A stretch of 5,164 nucleotides of DNA, from NCBI GenBank assembly GCA_026985625.1, contig JALSQC010000033.1, positions 1 through 5,164 on the forward strand. Reading direction: 5' to 3'. The position numbers and the translations under genes were made by a program. Shown piece by piece: positions 1 through 5,164 of this stretch. This DNA comes from Bacteroidales bacterium (lineage in GTDB: Bacteria; Bacteroidota; Bacteroidia; Bacteroidales; JAFGXI01). Position 1 is the stretch's first letter. Every line of letters begins with the position of its first letter. The notes below the pieces were generated by a model, which ran no database searches, was not told where the DNA came from, and saw only the letters and a list, made by a program, of their open reading frames with translations.

Positions 1-125
1 TTGGCTTTGTTCATTACAATTAACACTTCGCCGGGTTTTCCTTTTGATGCAGGCATAACAGAGTCTGATACATTGTTACAAGAGAACAATGCAAAAATAG
101 TAAGTATAAATAAAATAGATTTCAT
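1..125 (-). CDS. Partial lipoprotein, probable DUF4837 family (N-terminal 41 residues)
   Basis: Reading the minus strand from the ATG at 123-125 gives an open frame to the left edge, so only the first 41 residues are visible. They begin MKSILFILTIFALFSC, a short lipoprotein signal peptide: one Lys, a hydrophobic core, then lipobox L-F-S with lipidation Cys16. After a short polar linker (NNVSDSV) comes a segment around residues 24-40 with pattern MPAS-GKPGEVLIVMN. From memory this matches the start of the mature part of DUF4837 proteins, Bacteroidetes lipoproteins of unknown function. It starts 44 bp after the kinase stop on the same strand. I see no TAnnTTTG box in that gap, so read-through from the kinase promoter is likely. 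The start is preceded by a run of A, as usual where Shine-Dalgarno sites are not used. The plus-strand open frame across the same bases lacks any such signal and is taken as a shadow. The lipoprotein call is firm; the family call is moderate because so little is visible. Confidence 0.72.
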   Translation of the reverse strand, partial: MKSILFILTIFALFSCNNVSDSVMPASKGKPGEVLIVMNKA

Positions 126-169
126 TTTTTTTAATTTAGCTAAAATAATGTATGCAATAATTGTGCAAT

Positions 170-1141
170 TTACAAATTATTTACAGAATCAATAATTTTA
201 TTCCATCGGTTATTATCCATTTTTGCACCTATTACTTCTATAACATTACCCGATAAAATTGCTCCTATTTTTCCGCATTTCTCGAGGCTGTAATTTTTTG
301 ACAAACCGTATAAAAATCCCGAAGCATAAAAGTCGCCTGCTCCTGTTGTGTCTATGCTGTTTGCTTTAATAACGTCTATTTTGTAAATTTTATTTTCTGA
401 TTTAATATACGAACCGTTTTTGCCGATTTTTACAATAGCAATATCACATATTTCGGCTATTTTATCTAAAGCTTTTAAAGGTTCTTCGCCGGTAAATGCC
501 TTAGCTTCTTCTTCGTTTGCAAAAATAATATCTACATATTTTTTGCTTATATCTTGTAAAAAGTCAAGATTATCTTCAACAACATTAAAACTTGCCAAAT
601 CAAGAGAAACTTTTAAATTATTTTCTTTTGCTTTTTTTACTGCAAATTCTATTAAATTATGATTTTGCACCAAATATCCTTCGATATGCAAAATGCCGTA
701 TCCTTTAAAAAGTTCGTCGGTAATATCTTCTACAGATAACTCAACGGCTGCACCAAGCGATACCGTAAAAGTTCTTTCGCTGTCGGGGCTAACCAATGCT
801 ACTGCCAAGCCTGTATGTGTATTGCTTTTTAATAATTTTGGTTCGATATTGTTGTTTTTTAAATCAGATATAAAAAAATCGCCATGATAATCGTTTCCTA
901 CTTTTCCGTAAAAACCTGTTTGTATTCCTAACCGAGCTATACCGTTTATTGTATTTGCGGCAGAACCTCCTGTTGTTAGTTTTGTTTCGAGATTTTTAGT
1001 TTCTTCGATAATGTTTTTAATAAAGTTATCGTCAACAAGTTGCATGCTGCCTTTTTTTATTTTAAAGCTATTTAAAATATTATCATTGGGGAGAATAGTC
1101 ATTACATCTACCAAGGCATTACCCATTCCTAAAATTTTCAT
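170..1141 (-). CDS. PfkB-family carbohydrate/nucleoside kinase (adenosine kinase-like)
   Basis: This 323-residue cytoplasmic kinase has normal length for the ribokinase/PfkB family, which transfers phosphate from ATP to a sugar or nucleoside hydroxyl. The N-terminal substrate region has GNALVDV (residues 7-13), whose Asp12 is the usual substrate-binding acid. The first PfkB signature GGSAANT lies at 58-64, and GKVGND at 79-84 follows as expected. The C-terminal signature DTTGAGD lies at 264-270: the glycines form the anion hole and Asp270 is the expected catalytic base. ANEEEA (208-213) and VKIGKNGS (237-244) also fit the fold. The segments IEGYLVQNH (153-161) and the tail VIEVIGAKM (300-308) are strongly reminiscent of the Bacteroidetes proteins annotated as adenosine kinase. 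Substrate is not proven by sequence, and ribose, fructose or another nucleoside remain possible. No damage is visible. It is probably first in an operon with the lipoprotein gene downstream and is transcribed from a -7 box at 1179-1186. Confidence 0.93.
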   Translation of the reverse strand: MKILGMGNALVDVMTILPNDNILNSFKIKKGSMQLVDDNFIKNIIEETKNLETKLTTGGSAANTINGIARLGIQTGFYGKVGNDYHGDFFISDLKNNNIEPKLLKSNTHTGLAVALVSPDSERTFTVSLGAAVELSVEDITDELFKGYGILHIEGYLVQNHNLIEFAVKKAKENNLKVSLDLASFNVVEDNLDFLQDISKKYVDIIFANEEEAKAFTGEEPLKALDKIAEICDIAIVKIGKNGSYIKSENKIYKIDVIKANSIDTTGAGDFYASGFLYGLSKNYSLEKCGKIGAILSGNVIEVIGAKMDNNRWNKIIDSVNNL

Positions 1142-1178
1142 TTGATATATTTTTTAAATTTTTTATAAATTTTTTTTG

Positions 1179-1186
1179 CAAAGATA
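1179..1186 (-). promoter_or_regulatory. Probable -7 promoter box for the PfkB kinase gene
   Basis: On the minus strand these bases read TATCTTTG, an exact match to the Bacteroidetes -7 consensus TAnnTTTG. The box lies 37 bp upstream of the kinase ATG, which would give a leader of roughly 30 nt. I find no TTG at the usual -33 distance (about 19 bp upstream), so this is a half-match supported by position. It directly abuts the -33 TTG of the opposing tRNA promoter (1187-1189). Confidence 0.5.
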
Positions 1187-1216
1187 TTGTTTTTTAAAAA
1201 ATACCTATTATTTTTG
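1187..1216 (+). promoter_or_regulatory. Promoter of the tRNA-Asn gene (Bacteroidetes type)
   Basis: TTG at 1187-1189 serves as the -33 element and TATTTTTG at 1209-1216 is an exact TAnnTTTG -7 box. The 19-bp gap is the spacing expected for the Bacteroidetes primary sigma factor. The tRNA begins 10 bp after the box, leaving only a few leader nucleotides. Confidence 0.78.
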
Positions 1217-1226
1217 CACCGCAATT

Positions 1227-1300
1227 TCCTCTTTAGCTCAGTTGGTTAGAGCACCTGACTGTTAATCAGGGTGTCCCAGGTTCAAGTCCTGGAAGAGGAG
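1227..1300 (+). tRNA. trnN: tRNA-Asn (anticodon GTT)
   Basis: The 74-nt cloverleaf closes fully. The acceptor stem 1227-1233 pairs with 1293-1299 in seven Watson-Crick pairs. The D stem is 1236-1239 with 1249-1252, and its loop contains GTTGGTTA. The anticodon stem is 1254-1258 with 1266-1270, around the 7-nt loop CTGTTAA, with anticodon GTT at 1261-1263 reading AAC and AAU. The variable loop is five bases (1271-1275). The T stem is 1276-1280 with 1288-1292, enclosing TTCAAGT. The discriminator base is G1300, as is usual for tRNA-Asn. The next bases are CTT, so CCA is not encoded and must be added after transcription. The gene has its own promoter just upstream and a terminator just downstream, so it is a single-gene unit. 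Confidence 0.97.
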
Positions 1301-1306
1301 CTTGTT

Positions 1307-1343
1307 AAAAAAGAGTCTCGATTAAATCGAGACTCTTTTTTTT
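1307..1343. terminator. Bidirectional intrinsic terminator between tRNA-Asn and the GT-C-like gene
   Basis: Bases 1307-1322 pair perfectly with 1326-1341 around the 3-nt loop TAA, with the G/C-containing core GAGTCTCG. On the plus strand the hairpin ends in eight T (1336-1343) and lies 6 nt after the tRNA. On the minus strand it begins about 6 nt after the TAA of the large membrane protein gene (stop at 1348-1350) and ends in six T (complement of 1307-1312). It is thus well placed to stop transcription from both converging genes. Confidence 0.88.
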
Positions 1344-1347
1344 GCTT

Positions 1348-4300
1348 TTAGTTTTTTATTAATAAAACTTTGCTTACCTCTATATCGTTATCGCTTGTAA
1401 TAAGTTTTAATTTTTTAATTTTATTGTTCCAATTATAATCGGCACCAAAGCATAAAATGTAGTTCTTAAAATCGTCTGATTTTTTTATTATAAATTTATA
1501 TCCGCCTTTGTTTGTGTAGTTTGTCGAATAAATTACCGATATATAAGTTTTTTTGTTACTACGTGCCGATATTAATAAATAATTTGAATTTAATACTTTG
1601 TTAGTGCTAATATTAAAATTTTTGGTTTTGTTTTTATCTATAATAAAATCTAAGCCCAAGGTGTCTGTAATTTTATAATTGTTATCGATTATTTGTTTAC
1701 TCATATTGCCCCAAACATACGGTATTAAATCAATTTTTGCGGGATAATTAAAAATGGTTGAATAAAAATCGGGAATATAATTGTTCTCGGTAATAGAAAA
1801 ATATTCAAAATTAAATCGTTGGTTTTTGTTTAATAATAATTTTATGTTTTTTATAAATGTTGTGTTCTCTGTATTTAAAATTGTATAACCAAAATAAGTA
1901 TTTTTTGTTTCTATTTCGTTTGTTTTTATGCCTTGCGAGGTTTCGTATTGTAATGTTAAGTTATTGTAAGGATAAATATTTCCTTTTAAAGTAAATAAAT
2001 ATTTTTTTTGTTTTTTTATTGTTAAAACAGAATCGAACAGCATTATTTCGCCTTTTTTGTTACAATCTGATATTATTCTGTTATATAAGGTATCTAAAAA
2101 TATTATATTGCTTGTTTTATTAAATTTTAACGAACTGTCGTTTTTTAATATTTCTTGTGTTTGTATTTTTGTTTTGTTAAAATCGTTGCGTTTCCATACG
2201 CATTTGTTTGATATTATTGCAAACGGTTTATAATTTTTATTTATGTATTCCGATATTTTATAATAACGTAAGTTGTTTGGTATTCCATCGGTTTTGTCCC
2301 ACCAATTTTTTGGATAATTAGAGTAAACAATAATCGGAACATCTTGTTTTTTTATCTGATTTATAAATCGGGTTTGTAAATAACTGCTATGGCTGCTTAA
2401 TAAAGGTTGATTAAAATAATTAGGATTATTTTTGTGTGTATAAAAATACAACATAGGATTATTAGACATATCGATAAAAGTTTGCCCTGAGTCTAAAATA
2501 TTATTTGTAAAATTATAAAAACCGAGAATTGTTTTTTTATAAAACGCCGTATCTTGTTTGGTTCGAATAAAATTGTTACTTATTTTTTGATAATTTAAAA
2601 TATTATGTTTTAATATATTGATATTAGATTTTTTTTCGATAGAATTTTGCGGATAATGAAATCCTAAAATTAAAATTAACGATATTGTTAAAAATAAGGT
2701 TTGTGTTTTTAATCTACTTTTTGTGTTTACAAAATCAATAAAAACAAGTGTTAAAATTAAAAAAACAAACGAGCTTATTGCGGTATCCCAACCCTCTATA
2801 AAACTGTGCCTTACTATTCCTCGTTGGAAGTTAAAAATATAGTAAACCGAAAGAAATATTATTATTAATTGCAAAATATTGCTTTTTGTTTTTGTTGTTC
2901 GCAAACGATAAACTCCATATATTAACGATAATATAACTGTTGAAGGAAATATTATAAAATGAAAATAAAAAATGTAGTCGTGTTCTTTATATGTTAACGA
3001 CGGCATTCCATACGTTTGTGCCGATGATAAATACGATAAAATATCAGTAAAAATAGTTTTTAAATTATCGGATTTTACTGTTGCAAAAATAATAAACGGT
3101 GTTATTGTAAGAATAAAAAAACCAAATCCCGCAAGCAATTTTATAAATTTAATTTTTTTATGTGCTTTTACCGTAAAATATATCACAAAACTAACTATTA
3201 ATGCAGGTATTACCGCAACTCCTACATCAATACGCCATAATAAACTAAATGCAAGAATTGTAAAAAACAAAAAATAATTAAAAACCGTTTGCTTTTTTAA
3301 TAACAATAATAAAATAAATATCGAAATTAACGAAAAATAAAAATATTGAGGAATTAAAATCGTAACAAACGGTAATAAAGCAATTAATAATATCGAAAAA
3401 ATATTGCTATCGGTTATTTTTCGTAATATTAAAAATGCTAATAAATAGTAAATTACTATGTTAAAAAAATTAAAAATTTCGTAAGTAATTCCGTTAAAAC
3501 CATTAATTGCTGTATAAATAAATCCAAAAAATATTTCAGATAAAGCGTGTGACCCGAATGTTTGCAAAAACGGAATTTTTCCGAAATCAAAAAACTGCTG
3601 TATTGCCAATGCAGAATTGGCTTTTTCGAACATTTCGGTATTTTGATACAAAAATGGTGTATAGTATTCAAAAATTAATATTGCTATTAAAAAAACAGGG
3701 AAATAGTAATTATAAATAATTTTTCTTGTAGTATAATATGTAAATATTGCTTTTTTAAAACGCAATATAAATAATAAAACCGATATTAACAGAATTAAAC
3801 CAAAACCGTAATATAACAAAATATTAAAAATGTTTTTTTTATAATAAAACGAAATCTCGGTAGCAAAAAAATATAAAACAGGTAAAAAAGCAAAAGGTAT
3901 AAAACTGTATATTGTTTTATATAATGTTTGTTTTTTGTGTATTAAACCCGTAAAAACCGATAACCAAAACAAAAATAAAATACTTAAACTTAAAAATATC
4001 GGAAATTTTACTAAAATATTGCTTATAAAAAACAAAAGAATAAAATAAGTTATAACCGAGAAAATAAAAACAAAAGGAAAAATAATTTGAAAATGTGTTG
4101 TTAATATTTTTTTGCTATTTCCGTAAATATTGTTTAAAACAATATAAATAAAAACATCTATCTGCAACGATATTATAAACTTAATATTTTCTAAATCGGT
4201 TATTTGCAGGTAATATAATATAATACTAAATATACCGAAAACCGATAAAACACTTAAAAAATAAGTATATATTTTATTAATAAATTTATCGATAAATCTA

Positions 4301-4527
4301 AAAATAATCCAAAAATTAGTGCCAATAAGTATAAAGAAAGCTATTAGCTTAAAATAAAAACTAACTCTACTTGATATATCAAACCCTTGCGATGTTGCAT
4401 AAGAAACAAATAACTCGTTTATATTTTTTAACTCAAAATCGGGATTAACAAAAAAACTTATTAAAACAATACTAAAAAATATTGAGTTTAATATGTATAA
4501 ATAATTTTGTTTGCTTTTAAAAGTCAT
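1348..4527 (-). CDS. Large polytopic membrane protein, GT-C glycosyltransferase-like, with long C-terminal extracytoplasmic region
   Basis: This 1059-residue protein is probably in the inner membrane. By eye there are about 19-20 hydrophobic helices between residues 9 and 622, then a hydrophilic region of about 435 residues with no further helix. The stretch around 275-450 looks like a GT-C glycosyltransferase core of the polyprenyl-phosphate-sugar type. A helix (273-289) is followed by a loop with Glu298, a re-entrant-looking helix, GKIPFLQTF (316-324) and SHALSE (326-331); then come several helices, and WRIDVG at 431-436. RGIVRHSF (569-576) precedes the last helices. Residues 681-780 resemble the post-membrane part of many such enzymes (TFIDMSNNPMLYFYT at 683-697, then PIIVYSN). 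Roughly eight helices before the core (9-255) and a beta-rich tail (about 800-1059) are additions. The start ATG lies 5 bp after the stop of the Rieske-like lipoprotein gene, so the two are almost certainly one transcript, ended by the hairpin at 1307-1343. Donor and acceptor are unknown. A non-catalytic envelope protein of the same fold is the alternative. Confidence 0.8.
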   Translation of the reverse strand: MTFKSKQNYLYILNSIFFSIVLISFFVNPDFELKNINELFVSYATSQGFDISSRVSFYFKLIAFFILIGTNFWIIFRFIDKFINKIYTYFLSVLSVFGIFSIILYYLQITDLENIKFIISLQIDVFIYIVLNNIYGNSKKILTTHFQIIFPFVFIFSVITYFILLFFISNILVKFPIFLSLSILFLFWLSVFTGLIHKKQTLYKTIYSFIPFAFLPVLYFFATEISFYYKKNIFNILLYYGFGLILLISVLLFILRFKKAIFTYYTTRKIIYNYYFPVFLIAILIFEYYTPFLYQNTEMFEKANSALAIQQFFDFGKIPFLQTFGSHALSEIFFGFIYTAINGFNGITYEIFNFFNIVIYYLLAFLILRKITDSNIFSILLIALLPFVTILIPQYFYFSLISIFILLLLLKKQTVFNYFLFFTILAFSLLWRIDVGVAVIPALIVSFVIYFTVKAHKKIKFIKLLAGFGFFILTITPFIIFATVKSDNLKTIFTDILSYLSSAQTYGMPSLTYKEHDYIFYFHFIIFPSTVILSLIYGVYRLRTTKTKSNILQLIIIFLSVYYIFNFQRGIVRHSFIEGWDTAISSFVFLILTLVFIDFVNTKSRLKTQTLFLTISLILILGFHYPQNSIEKKSNINILKHNILNYQKISNNFIRTKQDTAFYKKTILGFYNFTNNILDSGQTFIDMSNNPMLYFYTHKNNPNYFNQPLLSSHSSYLQTRFINQIKKQDVPIIVYSNYPKNWWDKTDGIPNNLRYYKISEYINKNYKPFAIISNKCVWKRNDFNKTKIQTQEILKNDSSLKFNKTSNIIFLDTLYNRIISDCNKKGEIMLFDSVLTIKKQKKYLFTLKGNIYPYNNLTLQYETSQGIKTNEIETKNTYFGYTILNTENTTFIKNIKLLLNKNQRFNFEYFSITENNYIPDFYSTIFNYPAKIDLIPYVWGNMSKQIIDNNYKITDTLGLDFIIDKNKTKNFNISTNKVLNSNYLLISARSNKKTYISVIYSTNYTNKGGYKFIIKKSDDFKNYILCFGADYNWNNKIKKLKLITSDNDIEVSKVLLIKN

Positions 4528-4532
4528 TTTGT

Positions 4533-4967
4533 TTAATTATAAACATGTAGAGCATTTCCGTCGAAATCGGAATTATATTTTTTTAACGGCAAAACAGCAG
4601 GTCCGTTTATTACCGAGCCGTCAACCAAATTAAATTTTGAGCCGCAAGACGAGTCGATAACCAAAGGACTACCTTGTTCGATGAGTTGTATATATTCGTT
4701 TTTTTCAGACGGTTTATAAGTGCAACATCTGTCGTAAGCAAAAATTTCGTTTAACGAGTAACGATATAATATAATACCTTTTGAACCTCCCGTAACCATT
4801 ACCGAATTGCCTATTGCATTTAATTCCGAAAAATCGGGTTCGTTTACATATATCGTAAAATTAACATAAACATTAGGAACAACATCGTTGTTTTTTTTAT
4901 CGCATTGTATAAAAATTATCGATAAAAATATTATAAAGATAAAGATTTTTGTATTTTTATATTTCAT
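4533..4967 (-). CDS. Lipoprotein with degenerate Rieske-like domain
   Basis: The ATG at 4965-4967 gives 144 residues. An upstream in-frame TTG (5031-5033) would add 22 residues, but it would push the signal peptide inward and overlap the opposite gene, so I prefer the ATG. Residues 1-22 are a lipoprotein signal: MKYKNTK, a hydrophobic core, then I-Q before Cys22. The mature part is about 120 residues. Its second half follows the Rieske layout: IFAYDRCCTY (75-84), where the first ligand loop normally has Cys-x-His; SSCGSKFN (106-113), where the second normally has Cys-x-x-His-Gly-Ser; then DGSVINGPA (116-124) and PL--Y (127-131), the usual ending of Rieske domains. By this alignment His is Tyr84 at the first site; at the second site Cys is Asp105 and His is Cys108. 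A normal 2Fe-2S cluster therefore looks unlikely, though Cys81, Cys82 and Cys108 could hold a disulfide or another metal. It precedes the GT-C-like gene by 5 bp. A -7 box lies at 4989-4996. Family call is from memory. Confidence 0.78.
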   Translation of the reverse strand: MKYKNTKIFIFIIFLSIIFIQCDKKNNDVVPNVYVNFTIYVNEPDFSELNAIGNSVMVTGGSKGIILYRYSLNEIFAYDRCCTYKPSEKNEYIQLIEQGSPLVIDSSCGSKFNLVDGSVINGPAVLPLKKYNSDFDGNALHVYN

Positions 4968-4984
4968 ATTTAAATTAAAATAAT

Positions 4985-5164
4985 TTGTCAAAGGTAAAGA
5001 TAATATTTTTTTTATTAATTTTTTCGTTAACAATTCCTGTATTTGTTAACGCACAACAATATAAATATGTTGTAGATAAAGCATCGAATCAAAAAAAGAA
5101 AAAATTTAGAATACACATTAGCTTTAGACATCTTTTTAAACCAAAAGCCGAAAGAGTTGCAAAA
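4985..5164 (+). CDS. Partial exported protein of unknown function (N-terminal 60 residues, TTG start)
   Basis: From TTG at 4985-4987 the plus strand is open to the right edge (60 codons, 3' end missing). An in-frame stop at 4976-4978 limits how far upstream it can begin, and there is no ATG or GTG in frame before the signal core, so TTG is the best start. The product begins (M)SKVKIIFFLLIF, continues with a hydrophobic core to about residue 20 and then VNA-QQY. This is a typical Sec signal peptide with an A-x-A-like cleavage site after Ala23. The mature part seen so far is strongly basic: a Lys run KKKK (35-38), FRIHISFRHLF and PKAERVAK. I do not recognise the family. It is divergent from the lipoprotein gene, with only 17 bp between the two starts. 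The signal peptide followed by a hydrophilic, stop-free reading argues for a real gene rather than chance. A frame without the TTG start, or a truncated remnant, is the alternative. Confidence 0.68.
   Translation, partial: MSKVKIIFFLLIFSLTIPVFVNAQQYKYVVDKASNQKKKKFRIHISFRHLFKPKAERVAK
4989..4996 (-). promoter_or_regulatory. Probable -7 promoter box for the lipoprotein/GT-C-like operon
   Basis: The minus strand reads TACCTTTG, an exact TAnnTTTG match, 21 bp upstream of the lipoprotein ATG. Transcription would then start close to the gene, with a leader of about 15 nt. There is no TTG at the usual -33 distance; the triplet there is TTA. The box lies inside codons 2-4 of the opposing exported-protein gene. 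The exact position relative to the start supports it, but chance matches are not rare in such AT-rich DNA. Confidence 0.45.

Noticed and set aside
135..144. Perfect 10-bp palindrome TTTAGCTAAA before the left-edge lipoprotein gene
   Set aside because: It is short and AT-rich, with no flanking symmetry or second copy. It is likely chance in this base composition and too weak for a terminator or operator call.
173..180. Possible minus-strand -7 box before the left-edge lipoprotein gene
   Set aside because: CAAATTAT has the CAAA half but ends AT instead of TA, so it does not match the consensus. It also lies over the end of the kinase gene.
1..195. Plus-strand 64-residue open frame beginning at TTG at the left edge
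   Set aside because: It lies opposite the lipoprotein start, which has a clear signal peptide and lipobox. The plus-strand product has no recognisable feature.
420..887. Two plus-strand open frames (420-662 and 693-887)
   Set aside because: Both lie wholly inside the PfkB kinase on the opposite strand, whose motifs are intact. They are chance frames.
3456..3671. Minus-strand 71-residue open frame in another frame
   Set aside because: It lies inside the intact GT-C-like gene on the same strand and has no start context or motif of its own.
1348..4527. O-antigen polymerase or flippase as the identity of the large membrane protein
   Set aside because: The loop with Glu298, GKIPF and SHALSE, together with the typical post-membrane segment at 681-780, fits a GT-C glycosyltransferase better. 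I saw no Wzy- or Wzx-like motif.
4968..5033. N-terminal extension of the Rieske-like lipoprotein from a TTG at 5031-5033
   Set aside because: It would bury the signal peptide behind 22 residues, remove the probable -7 box from upstream and overlap the opposite exported-protein gene. The ATG at 4965-4967 gives a standard lipoprotein signal.

Overview
The window is very AT-rich and looks like a Bacteroidetes (Bacteroidota) chromosome. Four things point there: copies of the phylum's -7 promoter box TAnnTTTG at suitable places, no Shine-Dalgarno sequences before the starts (A/T-rich leaders instead), lipoproteins of a kind common in the phylum, and a tRNA gene with no encoded CCA. Only the standard code is used. 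No mobile element, CRISPR array or phage gene is visible, and no gene-free stretch exceeds about 90 bases.

Left part (1-1141, minus strand): a complete PfkB-family sugar/nucleoside kinase, closest from memory to the 'adenosine kinase' group of Bacteroidetes, reads leftward. After 44 bp comes the start of a lipoprotein gene that runs off the left edge and resembles DUF4837. These two are probably co-transcribed.

Middle (1142-1347): a compact divergent control region with two promoter boxes back to back, then tRNA-Asn(GTT) on the plus strand. A strong symmetrical hairpin follows, with A/T tracts on both sides. It can terminate the tRNA from the left and the large membrane protein gene from the right.

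Right part (1348-4967, minus strand): a two-gene unit. A 144-residue lipoprotein with a degenerate Rieske-like domain is followed after 5 bp by a 1059-residue polytopic membrane protein. The latter has a GT-C glycosyltransferase-like core, an extra N-terminal membrane block and a long, probably periplasmic C-terminal region with two beta-rich units. The tight spacing suggests joint expression and perhaps a joint role at the cell envelope. The sugar donor, acceptor and pathway cannot be read from the sequence.

Right edge (4985-5164, plus strand): the first 60 codons of a divergent gene with a clear Sec signal peptide, apparently starting at TTG. Its product is not recognised. It begins only 17 bp from the lipoprotein start, so the control elements of the two genes must overlap coding sequence.

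The region is mostly ordinary housekeeping plus one less familiar envelope pair. The most notable items are the Rieske-like lipoprotein that lacks the canonical iron-sulfur ligands, its coupling to an unusually large GT-C-like protein, and the exported gene at the right edge.
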